Part shown: positions 45,264-55,487 of the stretch, in pieces
Position numbering within the stretch: position 1 is the first letter of the stretch
Layout of the letters: every line of letters starts with the position of its first letter
Assembly: GCF_000312425.1 (NCBI RefSeq)
Contig: NZ_HE997181.1
Location: 964,002-1,028,001, forward strand
DNA length: 64,000 nucleotides
From: Reyranella massiliensis 521
GTDB taxonomy: Bacteria; Pseudomonadota; Alphaproteobacteria; Reyranellales; Reyranellaceae
Direction: 5' to 3'
Made by a program: the position numbers and the translations under genes
Notes under the pieces: model-generated
Database searches by the model: none
What the model saw: only the letters and a program-made list of their open reading frames with translations
What the model was told of the DNA's origin: nothing

Positions 45264-47153
45264 GTGATGACGGTTTGCCCCCCACACCGCACCGTGCTGG
45301 GCAAAAGCGCGTTTGCGCGCTTGTTGGGCACGACACTGTTCGTGATGATGCTTTGGGCATCGTTGTGCGGAATCGCGCAGGCGCGAACCGCCAAGATCGA
45401 GCTCACCATGTCCGGCGACGAGGGCATGGAGGCGGATATCAAGAGCCTCGTCGAGGGCATCGAGAAGAATCAGCCGCTCTCTGGCGATGGCCTTTCCCTT
45501 TTGCAGGGCGCGCAAGCCGCCTTGGCGAGGGTGAACGCTGCATTGCGCTCCCGCGGCTTCTACGACGCCGAGGTGAATGGCACGTTTGATGGTCGACCGA
45601 TTGCCGATGCGGCGGCCCTCGATGCGATCGAGGCCCGACCCGAAGCCGACGCCATCTCCTTTTCCTTCAATATCAAGACCGGCCCGCGCTATCGCATCGG
45701 GCAACTGGTCATTCGCCCTCCCGGTGCCATGGTTTCGATGCCCGACATCGACCGCAGCAAGCTCGAGCTGGCTCCCGGCGATCCGGCTGATGCCGGCGCG
45801 ATCATCGGCGCGCAGGACCGGCTTCTCTCTCAACTACGAGAGCACGGTTACGCCCTGGCGGCGATCAAGGATCGCGAAGTCATCGTCGATCACGCTACAC
45901 GCGAAGCCGACGTCACCTTCATCGTCGAAAGCGGACCGACGGCGCGCATGGGTCCGGTACGTTTTTCCGGCACCGAGAAAGTCGACACAGTCTGGCTGCA
46001 GCGTCGTGTGCCCTTCAAGGAAGGCGAACCCTACGAGCCCGCCAAGGTCGATGCCCTGCGCGGCAAGCTTACGTCGCTGGGGGTGTTCAATGCGGTGCGC
46101 ATTCGGCCGGCCACCGGCCTCGATACCAATGGTGAATTACCGATCGATGTCGAACTCACCGATCGGCCGCAGCGGTCCATCGGCTTTGGCGTGAGCTACG
46201 AGACGCAGCTGGGTTTCGCCGTCGACGGTTTCTGGGTTCATCGCAACCTGTTCGGCCAGGCCGAAAGCCTGCGTCTTTCAGCAGAGATCAACCGTATCGG
46301 GCAAAACGCGCTCCTCGATACGGGCTTCGCCTTTCGGGCGGCCTTCCGCAAACCTGACTGGTGGCTGCCCGGCCAGGACGCGCGGCTCGAAGCGGCAGCG
46401 TTGCGCGAGGTGCTGGACGCCTACACCCGCAACGCCATCACGTTTCAGGCTGGTTTCGATCGTACCGTCTCGCCGCATCTGCAGGTGCGTTTCGGGCTCG
46501 CCGCGGAGTTTGCGCAGATCACCCGCAACGGCATTACCCAGGATTACAACCTCATCGGTGTCCCGATGACGGTGCTCTACAACAAGGCGAATAGCGACGT
46601 CGACCCGACCAAGGGTTATCGCCTGCAGCTCGACGTAACGCCTTGGGTCGATGCCGGCGCGGCAAGCAATTTCTTCACGATCATGCGCCTGACAGGCCGC
46701 AGCTACTTCGATCTCGCCGAGCCCGGACGCACCGTTCTGGCAACCCGCGCGTCCTTTGGCACTGAACCCGCCACCAACATCAACAGCATCCCGCCGGACA
46801 AGCTTTTCTATGCTGGCGGCGGCGGCTCGGTCCGCGGCTTCGTCTACCAGAGCGCAGGCCCGCGCGACGCCTTCAACAACCCGCTGGGCGGCGCCAGCGT
46901 CATCGAGGCGAGCGTCGAATTGCGCCAGCGCATCGGTCGGTCGTTCGGCGCGGTGGCTTTCGTCGATGCCGGCAGCGCCTATCCCGACTATCTGCCGAAC
47001 TTCTCGTTGTTCGCGCCGCGCGTCGGTGCGGGTGCGGGCATCCGCTACTATACTGACTTCGGCCCGATCCGGTTCGACGTCGGCATTCCGCTTAATCGGC
47101 GCGAAGGCGATCCGCCGTTTGGTATCTATGTCAGCCTGGGGCAGGCTTTCTGA
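45264..47153 (+). CDS. tamA: Outer-membrane Omp85-family protein TamA-like
   Basis: This 629-residue protein has a signal-type N-terminus (about residues 18-40), three POTRA-like repeats (about 45-300, with PVRFSGTEKVDTVWLQRRVP typical of the third) and a C-terminal beta-barrel containing the Omp85 motif AGGGGSVRGFVYQ. It ends in LGQAF with C-terminal Phe, the BAM recognition signature. GTG at 45264 or ATG at 45267 may be the start. The tamB gene follows with a one-base overlap (TGATG). Together they form the translocation and assembly module. Confidence 0.93.
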   Translation: MMTVCPPHRTVLGKSAFARLLGTTLFVMMLWASLCGIAQARTAKIELTMSGDEGMEADIKSLVEGIEKNQPLSGDGLSLLQGAQAALARVNAALRSRGFYDAEVNGTFDGRPIADAAALDAIEARPEADAISFSFNIKTGPRYRIGQLVIRPPGAMVSMPDIDRSKLELAPGDPADAGAIIGAQDRLLSQLREHGYALAAIKDREVIVDHATREADVTFIVESGPTARMGPVRFSGTEKVDTVWLQRRVPFKEGEPYEPAKVDALRGKLTSLGVFNAVRIRPATGLDTNGELPIDVELTDRPQRSIGFGVSYETQLGFAVDGFWVHRNLFGQAESLRLSAEINRIGQNALLDTGFAFRAAFRKPDWWLPGQDARLEAAALREVLDAYTRNAITFQAGFDRTVSPHLQVRFGLAAEFAQITRNGITQDYNLIGVPMTVLYNKANSDVDPTKGYRLQLDVTPWVDAGAASNFFTIMRLTGRSYFDLAEPGRTVLATRASFGTEPATNINSIPPDKLFYAGGGGSVRGFVYQSAGPRDAFNNPLGGASVIEASVELRQRIGRSFGAVAFVDAGSAYPDYLPNFSLFAPRVGAGAGIRYYTDFGPIRFDVGIPLNRREGDPPFGIYVSLGQAF

Positions 47154-50100
47154 TGAGGATCGTACGGCTCCTTTCCTGGACATTCGGCGGCCTCTTTGCC
47201 GTGCTGGTGGTCTTGTTTGCTGCGCTGCAGACGGGGCCCGTACAGCGCTCCCTGGCGTCGATCGTGTCCGACCTGGCGTCGACGCCGGACAGCAGGCTCA
47301 GCCTTCAGGGATTGAGCGGCTTCATCCCGACGGATCTGAAGATCGAGCGCGTGGAACTCGCCGACCGGCAAGGTCCTTGGCTCACGATCGAAGATGCCGA
47401 GGTCCGCTGGTCGTTCCTGTCGCTGCTGAGTGGGCGGGTACATGTCGACGTCGTTGCCGCGCGGCGCATCGATGTTGCCCGAGCGCCGGAACCGGCAAAG
47501 ACCGAGGCCGGCAGCACGAAGGCCGGCGGATCACTGCAATTGCCTGTCGGTATCGATCTGCAGGCGCTCTCGATTGACGAGCTTCATATCGGTACTGCGC
47601 TCGCCCAAGTCGATTCGCGTTGGAAGATCGCGGGCGATGCGGTGCTGCCGGCGAGTCTCGCCGACGGTCGGTTGAAGCTCGAGGGAAACCGCCTCGATGG
47701 CCCGATGGGGCGTCTGGGGGCCGATATCCGCTTCGACGCCAACACGCAGGCTGTCAGCGGAGAGGTGACCTTCGATGAAGGGAAGGGCGGTGTCGTCGCG
47801 GCTTTACTTGAGCGACCCGACATCGAGGGCTTTACGACCCGCCTTGCCGTTCGCGGCGATGCCCATACCGGCAGCGCCGATCTGACTTTGTCGGCGGCCG
47901 ATGCCGCGACTGCAACAGGCAAGGCGAGCTGGCAGCCACGCGATGCGGCGACGGAGATCACTCTGCGCCTGGATACCGCCGGACCCGGCTTGCCGAAGGG
48001 GCCGGTGACGGATGCGATCCGTGGACCGATGACGCTGACGGCGACCGCCGCGCTCGACGACAAGCTGGTGACGCTTCGCGAAGCGCGATTGGACTTGGGA
48101 CCGGTCGGCGTGACTGCGTCGGGCCGCTACGAACGCGCCGCCGATCGCTTGCAGGGCTCGATCTCCGTCGAGGCCTCGGAACCCGGACCCTTCGGCCCGT
48201 TGCTGGCGGGCGCCACTTGGCGCGGCCTGAAGCTCGAAGCCAAAGCCGATCTTGGCGCCCTCGCGACGCGGCCACAGGGAATGCTTCTGCTGACCGGCGG
48301 CGCGGAGGACATTTCAGTAACTGCGATCGATGCGCGCTTTCCGGCGCTGGGAAAGGTGGTGCTCGATGCGCGAGTGGGCGTGCGCGACAAGACGCTGACC
48401 GTCGAACTGCTGGACGTCGTCTCGTCGCCCGCAGCGGTGAAGGGCACAGGCACCTACGTCACCACCACGGAGCGGGGCGAGGGCAAGGTTACGCTGACGG
48501 TACCGAGCTTGACGCCCTTCTCGGCACTGGCCGGCCGCGATCTCACCGGCCGGGCCGATCTCGATCTGACGGCGACCAGCGACAAGGGCGATCTCACTCT
48601 TGCATGGCAAGGGGCGTTGCGCGATTTGGGGGCACCCGGCCTCCCGCACGACCTCGTTGCTTCGCCGGTGTCGCTCGACGGGACGGCCAGCCTGAAGCAT
48701 GACGAGACTTGGTCCCTGCGCGCGGTGCGGATCGCGACTGAAGGCGGCGCATTCACCGTCGACGGCAATGGCCGCGGATCGACGGGAACGCTCGACCTGT
48801 CGCTCGACCTGCCGAAGCTCGCGGCTCTTCGGGCCGATGTCGCGGGCGGTGCCTCGGCCAAGGCCACGATCACCCTGCGGGGCGATGGCACCGACATCAA
48901 GCTGGACGCGGCGCTTCGCGAACTCGCCTATCAGCAGCTCAAGGCACAGAAGCTCGATCTCTCGGCGACCGCATCGCTTGACAGTTCTGGGGCGGTGCGG
49001 GGGGCGGTCGAAGCCAGCGGTGACGTGGCCAGCCAGGCGCTCACCCTCAACGGTCGCTTCGAGCGAAACGCAACGGGCGGCATCATCGTGCCGTCGTTCC
49101 AGGGACGTTGGGCGAGCGCCATCCTCGATGTAGCCGATCTGGCCGTCACTCAGGCGCGCACGACAGGCCATGCGAAGCTCAGCATGGCGCGTCTGCAGGA
49201 TCTGTCTCCTCTAATCGGCACCGAGATCGCGGGATCGCTCAATGCCGAAGTGACGGCCGATCCCGCGTCGCCGGCGGGCCGGCTCGACGTTCGCGTGCAG
49301 GGCGCGGATATCAGAAGCGGCGGCATTGCCGTCGGTACTGTCGATCTGGCGGGCACGATCGACGACCCGACAGGAAATGCCCGTACCGATCTCACGGTGA
49401 CAGCGAGCCGTCTGGTTGGCGCATCGGGCGTCAACGGCGTGACGGCAACTGCCAAGGGCGATCGGCAAGGACTCGATGTAACGATGCAGGCGACAGGCAG
49501 CACCGCTGCCAATCTCGCGGCTCGGCTGGAAATGGCTGCCGACGAGATTCTCGTCGCTCTGCAGCGCTTCGACGGGCGCTACGATCGCGTTCCCCTGGCA
49601 CTGGCGGCGCCGACCAGGATTCATATCGCAGGGGAGCGGATCAGGATCGATCCGACCAGTATGCGGCTGGGCGGCGGCCGTCTCTCCACCAGCGGCACGC
49701 TTGATCCGGTCGCCAGCGATCTCCAGCTCGAAGTGGCCGCACTGCCGCTCTCGCTGATCGAGGCTTTTGCGCCAGGGACCAATCTCGAAGGCACGCTCAA
49801 TACGCGGCTGCGTGTGCAAGGCCCGATGGCGGCGCCGCGCGTCGAAGCCACTTACAATGCAGCAGGTGTTCGGCTGCGCATGCCGGATACGGCCTTGGTG
49901 CCGCCTTTGGCGCTGCGGGGGACGGCTTCGCTGGTCGGCCAGCAGGCCGCGCTCGACGCGAGGATCACCGCAGGTGGTTCAACGAACCTGACGCTGAAGG
50001 GCCAGGCGACGCTCCCTCAGGGCCGCGCACCGCTTGCGGCCACCGCGACCGTGGGCGGGTCCGTCGACATCGCACCCTTTGCGCCGCTGCTGGGTAACAA

Positions 50101-51367
50101 TATACGCGGCGTCACCGGCACGGTGCGTCCGAACCTGTCGTTCGACATTGCGGGCTCGCGTGTTACGGGCAGCGGCACGGTCGACCTTTCCAACGGCGCG
50201 CTGGCCTTGCCCGAGGCTGGTTTGCGCCTCAGCGGCGGTGAGGCGCGGCTCGCCCTGCAGGGCGACGTCCTGCAGATCCAGCGGTTTACCTTCCAGACCG
50301 GCCGCAACGGCAGCGTTACGGCGAGTGGCACGGTCCGGCTCGATCCGGATCAGGGACCTGTCCTTGACCTCTCGGTCGGCAGCCAGCGCGCGTTGCTGGT
50401 GAGCCGGCCCGATCTCGTGGCGACGATTTCGAGCAACCTCAAGATCGCCGGCTCGACGACGAGCGGTATCGACGTCTCCGGTCCGATCACCATCGACCGC
50501 GCGGAGATCGCCGTCGGTGCTGCGCAATCGATCGATTTTCCAACGCTGCAGGTGCGGGAGATCAACCGGCCTGGCGCCGCACCGCCTCCGCCGGTCGATC
50601 TTAACAAGCCGAAGAAGGCAGCACCTCCGCCGGGGGCGGCGCCGATCCGTCTCGCACTGACGATCAGCGCCCCACAGGCGATTTTCGTACGCGGCCGTGG
50701 CCTCGATGCCGAGATGTCGGGTCAGTTCCAGGTCAGCGGTACGCCTTCGGCGCCGGAGGCCATCGGCGGGCTGACGATGCGGCGCGGCGAATTTACCCTG
50801 GGCGGCCGGCGACTCAATTTCACGCGAGGCGTCGTCACTCTGGACAACCTCGATACGATTGATCCGGCGCTGGATTTCGTTGCCTCGACCAGCGTGCAGC
50901 AGACGACGATCACCGTAACTGTCTCCGGCACGTCGCGTGCACCTGCCATTGCCATCAGTTCCTCGCCGTCGCTACCTGCCGACGAGGCCATGGCGCTGCT
51001 GATCTTCGGCAAGCCAGCGTCGAGCCTCAGCGCCTTCGAACTGGTGCAAGTCGCTGCCGCCGTCGCCGAGCTGACCGGCCAGTCGCCCGGCAGCAGCTTC
51101 ATGAGCCGCCTGCGTCGGGGTCTGGGTCTCGACCGGCTGAGCGTGGGCTCGTCGGGCGGCGCCGGGGGCTCAGGCGGCTCGCCCGTCTCCATCGAGGCCG
51201 GCCGCTATGTGGCGCCCGGAATCTATGTCGGTGCCAAGCAAGGCGCTTCAGGCAATTCCAGCCGCGGCGTCGTGCAGATCGACATCTTCGATAATGTTAA
51301 GCTGGAAGGCGATATCGGTGCGGATTCTACGGGGCGCGTCGGCGCCAAGATGGAGTGGGACTATTAG
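47153..51367 (+). CDS. tamB: Translocation and assembly module protein TamB
   Basis: This 1404-residue protein has one N-terminal membrane helix (residues 6-26) and a long repetitive beta-rich periplasmic part typical of AsmA-like TamB proteins. The DUF490-type C-terminus contains ISSSPSLPADEAMALLIFGK and ends EWDY, aromatic as in the family. A Pro-rich bend (GAAPPPPVDLNKPKKAAPPP) occurs around residue 1145. TamB spans the periplasm and delivers proteins or lipids to the outer membrane with TamA. No frameshift or stop interrupts it. Confidence 0.95.
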   Translation: MRIVRLLSWTFGGLFAVLVVLFAALQTGPVQRSLASIVSDLASTPDSRLSLQGLSGFIPTDLKIERVELADRQGPWLTIEDAEVRWSFLSLLSGRVHVDVVAARRIDVARAPEPAKTEAGSTKAGGSLQLPVGIDLQALSIDELHIGTALAQVDSRWKIAGDAVLPASLADGRLKLEGNRLDGPMGRLGADIRFDANTQAVSGEVTFDEGKGGVVAALLERPDIEGFTTRLAVRGDAHTGSADLTLSAADAATATGKASWQPRDAATEITLRLDTAGPGLPKGPVTDAIRGPMTLTATAALDDKLVTLREARLDLGPVGVTASGRYERAADRLQGSISVEASEPGPFGPLLAGATWRGLKLEAKADLGALATRPQGMLLLTGGAEDISVTAIDARFPALGKVVLDARVGVRDKTLTVELLDVVSSPAAVKGTGTYVTTTERGEGKVTLTVPSLTPFSALAGRDLTGRADLDLTATSDKGDLTLAWQGALRDLGAPGLPHDLVASPVSLDGTASLKHDETWSLRAVRIATEGGAFTVDGNGRGSTGTLDLSLDLPKLAALRADVAGGASAKATITLRGDGTDIKLDAALRELAYQQLKAQKLDLSATASLDSSGAVRGAVEASGDVASQALTLNGRFERNATGGIIVPSFQGRWASAILDVADLAVTQARTTGHAKLSMARLQDLSPLIGTEIAGSLNAEVTADPASPAGRLDVRVQGADIRSGGIAVGTVDLAGTIDDPTGNARTDLTVTASRLVGASGVNGVTATAKGDRQGLDVTMQATGSTAANLAARLEMAADEILVALQRFDGRYDRVPLALAAPTRIHIAGERIRIDPTSMRLGGGRLSTSGTLDPVASDLQLEVAALPLSLIEAFAPGTNLEGTLNTRLRVQGPMAAPRVEATYNAAGVRLRMPDTALVPPLALRGTASLVGQQAALDARITAGGSTNLTLKGQATLPQGRAPLAATATVGGSVDIAPFAPLLGNNIRGVTGTVRPNLSFDIAGSRVTGSGTVDLSNGALALPEAGLRLSGGEARLALQGDVLQIQRFTFQTGRNGSVTASGTVRLDPDQGPVLDLSVGSQRALLVSRPDLVATISSNLKIAGSTTSGIDVSGPITIDRAEIAVGAAQSIDFPTLQVREINRPGAAPPPPVDLNKPKKAAPPPGAAPIRLALTISAPQAIFVRGRGLDAEMSGQFQVSGTPSAPEAIGGLTMRRGEFTLGGRRLNFTRGVVTLDNLDTIDPALDFVASTSVQQTTITVTVSGTSRAPAIAISSSPSLPADEAMALLIFGKPASSLSAFELVQVAAAVAELTGQSPGSSFMSRLRRGLGLDRLSVGSSGGAGGSGGSPVSIEAGRYVAPGIYVGAKQGASGNSSRGVVQIDIFDNVKLEGDIGADSTGRVGAKMEWDY

Positions 51368-51389
51368 CAGGCCGGCAAATCCAACGAGA

Positions 51390-51421
51390 AAGGCCCGCGC
51401 CGGAGATTCCGGGCGGGCCTT
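51390..51421 (+). terminator. Hairpin terminator after tamB
   Basis: AAGGCCCGC and GCGGGCCTT form the base and CCGGA/TCCGG the upper stem around a 3-base loop. The hairpin starts 23 bases past the tamB stop. The flank is TTGGACG rather than a U-run, so it is a strong stem with a weak tail. Confidence 0.65.
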
Positions 51422-51557
51422 GGACGATCTCTGCCGGTACATCCGCGGCCGAAAGATCGCATCGTCCTATCAACGCTCGTCGCGGCTAAGGGTTGCAGGC
51501 TGGGCTGCCTCCGAATGATCATGCAACTTTGCCAACGGCTTAGCCGTTAAAATCACT

Positions 51558-51896
51558 ATGAGAGAAGGTACAACCCTGGAGGCGATCAGCCCGTATCTGG
51601 TGCTTTGCCAAGCCGATGATGGCGGCCGCCCGATCATAGAAATGGCGCGTACCCTGCACGATCTCATTCTCACTTTTCCGCCACAGGGTTACTACTCGGT
51701 ACGTACCGTGGAAGACGAATGCGGCCCTGCCGTTCATTGTGCCTTCGAGCGCAAGATGGATGCAGACCGGCTAGCGGTGACGGTCGGTGCCATTCAGATC
51801 GCGCGCTACGAAGGCTATCGCAGCGAACGGGCCTTTTTCCTCAACGACGAGACTATGACGCGGCTGCGGAAGGCGTTGCTGAAGCAGCAGCGCTAG
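51558..51896 (+). CDS. Conserved-looking protein of unknown function (112 aa)
   Basis: This 112-residue cytoplasmic protein starts MREGTTLEAISPYLVLCQAD and includes MARTLHDLILTFPPQGYYSV and YEGYRSERAFFLNDETMTRL. I recognise no family. No signal peptide or membrane segment is seen. It is in good coding context, with a clear start at 51558 and an end that overlaps convergently with the metallo-hydrolase stop by four bases. A short hairpin (AACGGC-TTA-GCCGTT) lies about ten bases before the start. Confidence 0.65.
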   Translation: MREGTTLEAISPYLVLCQADDGGRPIIEMARTLHDLILTFPPQGYYSVRTVEDECGPAVHCAFERKMDADRLAVTVGAIQIARYEGYRSERAFFLNDETMTRLRKALLKQQR

Positions 51897-52870
51897 AACC
51901 AGTAGCGTTTACCGACGGCGGACGGCGCGAGCACATCGTCGCCGAAGGCCTGGGCCAGCGCCGACATGGCGCGCCAGCCGGTGCAGTGCCCGGCCCCGAT
52001 TTGCGCCAGTCCGAATTGCTTCATGGCGGCGACCGTTTCCGGAATGATCTTCTCGTTGGTCCCCGAGAGATGCAGGCCGCCCAGCACGGCATGCAGCTTC
52101 AGATCCGGAAAACTCGCCCGCGCATGCGTGAGGACATTCACGATGCCGGCGTGCGAGCAGGCGCTCAGCACGACCAGCCCCTTGCCCTTCACGTTTACGG
52201 CAAGCCAGCGTTCGTCCATCAGGAGTTCGTCCGGCTCCCATCCGGCGCCATCCTCCGTGCGCCTTACCTGGCCGGGCAAGCCGCGCTCGAACGGCGTCAC
52301 GCGCGGAATCTCGCCGCTGACATGGAACATGCCGTCGAGCAGGGGCTGCGGTTTCGCTGTCGAAACGATCTCGGCACCCAGGCCGGCGAGTTCGGCGACG
52401 CTCGGTACATCGTCCATCAGCCGCACGCCGCCGTCGGGAAGTTTCATGCCGCGCTGCCGGAACATGCCGGGATGCACATGGAAGGGAACGGGGCGGCCGC
52501 CGTTGCGTCCGCGTATGCCCTGCAGTGCGAGCTTCATCGCGCCGGCATGATCCCAATGACCGTGCGAGAGCACGATGCCCTCGATGCGGCCGAGATCGAC
52601 GCCGAGCCGCGTCGTGTTGCGCTCGAAGGCATATTCCTCCGGCCCGCTGTCGAACAGCACCGTATGCCGTGTCGAACCGCGCTCGACGGTGACGAGACAA
52701 GAGAGGCCGTGGACCGCACAGCACAGGCAGCGATCGGATGAAGCGCGCAGGCCGCGGCGGCTGGCAAAGGCGAACTCTCCCTCGACATTGAGGGGCGTCG
52801 AGGAGAGTCCGTCGGTCGCATTGTCGACCAGGATGTGGATCTCGGCGCGGTCGACTTCGACGAGATCCAT
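51893..52870 (-). CDS. Metallo-beta-lactamase-fold hydrolase
   Basis: This 325-residue protein has the zinc motif VLSHGHWDHAGAM and the later metal and loop segments VLSACSHAGIVNVL and LGGLHLSG. The layout resembles the family that includes the dihydropterin-ribofuranosyl aminobenzene phosphate synthase-like proteins, though activity is unknown. A Cys-rich spot (SDRCLCCAVHGLSC) precedes the first zinc motif, which is unusual. It follows the 85-residue gene by twelve bases and probably shares its transcript with the CoxL-like gene. Confidence 0.86.
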   Translation of the reverse strand: MDLVEVDRAEIHILVDNATDGLSSTPLNVEGEFAFASRRGLRASSDRCLCCAVHGLSCLVTVERGSTRHTVLFDSGPEEYAFERNTTRLGVDLGRIEGIVLSHGHWDHAGAMKLALQGIRGRNGGRPVPFHVHPGMFRQRGMKLPDGGVRLMDDVPSVAELAGLGAEIVSTAKPQPLLDGMFHVSGEIPRVTPFERGLPGQVRRTEDGAGWEPDELLMDERWLAVNVKGKGLVVLSACSHAGIVNVLTHARASFPDLKLHAVLGGLHLSGTNEKIIPETVAAMKQFGLAQIGAGHCTGWRAMSALAQAFGDDVLAPSAVGKRYWF

Positions 52871-52882
52871 CCTGCGTCGTCC

Positions 52883-53140
52883 CTAAAGCATGCCGAAAAG
52901 GCGGGCGACCCTTTGCACGCCCTGCCAGGCCGGATCGAGAATCGTGAAGGTGCGCACCATCTCGTTGGCGTCGTGCAGCAGGGCACGAAGTTTCTGGCCG
53001 TTGGGTTCGTCCTTCTCGGCCTCGCGCTTGGCTTCCTCGAAGAGAGCGCGCAGCTCGCGCATCTCCTCGGTGAAGTCGTCGTCGATGGCTTTCAGTGAAT
53101 TCGCAAGCGCATTCACCAAGTCTGATTTCTGTTCGGCCAT
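52883..53140 (-). CDS. Small helical protein of unknown function (85 aa)
   Basis: This 85-residue, highly charged, probably all-helical protein includes DDDFTEEMRELRALFEEAKR and DANEMVRTFTILDPAWQGVQ. No signal or membrane segment is seen. I do not recognise a family. It starts four bases after the stop of the CoxL-like gene and ends twelve bases before the metallo-hydrolase start, so it is the middle gene of a three-gene unit. Confidence 0.7.
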   Translation of the reverse strand: MAEQKSDLVNALANSLKAIDDDFTEEMRELRALFEEAKREAEKDEPNGQKLRALLHDANEMVRTFTILDPAWQGVQRVARLFGML

Positions 53141-53144
53141 GGGC

Positions 53145-55487
53145 CTATGCCGCCTTCCTAGTTCGATTTGCCTCGATTGTCGCCCACAGCGATGCCGCCG
53201 TCACCGGCATGTCTACATGCTTGAGGCCGGTATGCGGATGGATCGCATCGACGATGGCGTTGATCACGGCCGGCGGTGCGCCGATGGCGCCGGCCTCGCC
53301 GGCCCCCTTCACGCCCAGCGGGTTGGTCGTGCACAGGCTGTTGTGCATGTCGAAGTGCACATGCGGCACCACATCGGCGCGGGGCAGGGCATAGTCCATG
53401 AACGAACCGCTCATGAGCTGGCCAGAGTCGTTGTCGTAAACGGTCTTTTCCGTGAGCGCCTGGCCGACCCCCTGACCGACGCCGCCATGAACTTGCCCCT
53501 GCAGCAGCAGCGGATTCAGGGCCGTGCCGAAGTCGTCCATGATCGAGTAGTTCAGGATCTGCAACGTGCCGGTGTCGGGATCGACTTCGACTTCGCAGAC
53601 ATGGCAGCCGTTGGGGAAGGTTGCCGCCGACGGCGTGCGGGTGAAGTCGCCATCGAGGCCGGGCTGTTCGCCGGCCGGAACATGCTTGGGATTCCGGGCG
53701 GCCTTCGCCACGTCGAACAGGTTCATCGTGCGGTCGGTCCCGACGATACGGAAGACCGCATCCTTGTATTCGATATCGCCGACAGCCGCTTCCATCGCCG
53801 AAGCGGCAACCAGCTTGCCTTTCTCGATGATCTTGTCGCTGACGCCCAGGACTGCCGCGCCCGCCACGGGGATGGAGCGACTGCCGCCGGTCATGCCTTC
53901 CGGCGTGAAGTCCGAATCGCCCTGCACGATGCGGATGCGGTCGGCATCGACGCCGAGCCGGGCCGACATGATCTGCGTGAAGGCGGTCTCGTGGCCCTGG
54001 CCGTTGGTCTGCACGCCCACGAAGACGGTGATCGTGTCGTCCTCGTTGAACTTGGCGATGGCGCTTTCCGGCGCACCGCCCGAGCACTTCTCGACATAGG
54101 TCGCCATGCCGATGCCGCGCCACTTGCCCTTGGCAAGCGAGGCGGCACGACGGGCGGGGAAGCCCTTCCAGTCGGCCTTCTCCATGCCCTTGAGCATGAC
54201 ATTGTCGAAGTCGCCGGAATCATAGGTGTCGCCCAGCGCCGTGTTCCACGGGATCTGGTTCGGCTTCACGAGGTTGCGCTTGCGCAGTTCGTCCGGCGTC
54301 AGGCCGGTTTCGCGTGCGATATGGTCGACGAACCGCTCCAGCAGATAGGCTGCTTCCGGACGGCCGGCGCCACGATACGCATCGGTCGGCACGGTGTTGG
54401 TCATCACGCCCTTCACGTTCACGTAGATCGTGGGCGTCTGGTAGAGGCCGGCCAGCATGCCAGTGCCTGCCATGGTCGGGATGAAGGCGCCGAAGTGGCT
54501 GAGATAGGCACCCAGTGCGGCATAGGTCGTGACACGGAAGCCGAGAAACTTGCAATCCTTGTCGAGCGCCATCTCGGCGATCGAGACATGGTCGCGACCC
54601 TGGACGTCCGAGAGGAAGGCTTCCTGCCGATCGGGAATCCACTTCACCGTGCGCTTGAGTTCACGGCTCGCCCAGACGACGAGGGGATATTCAGGGTGGA
54701 CGAAGATCTTCATGCCGAAGCCGCCGCCCACGTCGCCTGTGCGCACGCGCAGCTTGGGCTGGCCGATCTTCAGGATCATGTCGGCGACGACGGGACGGAT
54801 GACGCTGACGCCTTGCGAGGAAACCCAGAGGGTGGAGCGGTCGTCCTTGGGATCGTATTCGCAGATGGCGCCGCGCGGCTCCATCGAGTTCACGACCAGC
54901 CGGTTGTTGACGATCTGCAGCTTCACCACCCGGTCGGCCTTGGCGAAGGCTGCTTCTGTCCTGGCGCGGTCGCCCATCTCCCAGTCGAACACCAGGTTGC
55001 CCTTGATGTGATCGTGGACCAGCGGCGCGCCGGGCTGGGCCGACTCATAGGTGCCGACCGTATGGGGGCGGGCTTCGTAATCGACCTCGATCAGCTCGGC
55101 AGCGTCCTTGGCCTGCTCCAGCGTCTCGGCGACGACCAGGGCCACCGGATCGCCGACGTGGCGGACACGGCCCTGGGCCAGCATCGGGCGGGGCGTGTCG
55201 GCGCGCGGGCTGCCGTCCCGGTTGTTCACGGGCACGAGGCAGGGCAGGTCGCCGTAGCCCGCCTTCTTCACGTCATCGCCAGTCAACACCAGTAGGACGC
55301 CGGGCGCTTTGCGCGCGGCGGCCGTATCGATGCTCTTGATGTCGGCATGGGCATGGGGCGACCGCAGCACATAGGCGCGGGCGGCCGGGGTGGAGAGCTT
55401 GGTGTCGTCGGTATATCGACCGCCCCCGGTCAGAAGCCGGGGGTCCTCGACCCTGCGAACCGATTGTCCGATGCCGAACTTTGCCAT
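53145..55487 (-). CDS. Xanthine dehydrogenase-family molybdopterin-binding subunit (form II CoxL-like)
   Basis: This 780-residue protein is a large subunit of the molybdenum hydroxylase family. It has AKFGIGQSVRRVEDPRLLTG at its start and the GDVGGGFGMKIFVHPEYPLV segment. The AYRGAGRPEAAYLLERFVDH segment carries the AYRGAGR active-site loop typical of form II, in contrast to AYRCSFR of true CO dehydrogenase. The substrate is unknown. The FAD and Fe-S subunits (coxM, coxS-like) are not next to it in the window. The ATG at 55487 gives a family-like N-terminus. Confidence 0.92.
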   Translation of the reverse strand: MAKFGIGQSVRRVEDPRLLTGGGRYTDDTKLSTPAARAYVLRSPHAHADIKSIDTAAARKAPGVLLVLTGDDVKKAGYGDLPCLVPVNNRDGSPRADTPRPMLAQGRVRHVGDPVALVVAETLEQAKDAAELIEVDYEARPHTVGTYESAQPGAPLVHDHIKGNLVFDWEMGDRARTEAAFAKADRVVKLQIVNNRLVVNSMEPRGAICEYDPKDDRSTLWVSSQGVSVIRPVVADMILKIGQPKLRVRTGDVGGGFGMKIFVHPEYPLVVWASRELKRTVKWIPDRQEAFLSDVQGRDHVSIAEMALDKDCKFLGFRVTTYAALGAYLSHFGAFIPTMAGTGMLAGLYQTPTIYVNVKGVMTNTVPTDAYRGAGRPEAAYLLERFVDHIARETGLTPDELRKRNLVKPNQIPWNTALGDTYDSGDFDNVMLKGMEKADWKGFPARRAASLAKGKWRGIGMATYVEKCSGGAPESAIAKFNEDDTITVFVGVQTNGQGHETAFTQIMSARLGVDADRIRIVQGDSDFTPEGMTGGSRSIPVAGAAVLGVSDKIIEKGKLVAASAMEAAVGDIEYKDAVFRIVGTDRTMNLFDVAKAARNPKHVPAGEQPGLDGDFTRTPSAATFPNGCHVCEVEVDPDTGTLQILNYSIMDDFGTALNPLLLQGQVHGGVGQGVGQALTEKTVYDNDSGQLMSGSFMDYALPRADVVPHVHFDMHNSLCTTNPLGVKGAGEAGAIGAPPAVINAIVDAIHPHTGLKHVDMPVTAASLWATIEANRTRKAA

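Noticed and set aside
52890..55295. 801-residue plus-strand open frame across the CoxL-like gene
   Set aside because: It is antisense to a gene with full family motifs and has no recognisable domain.
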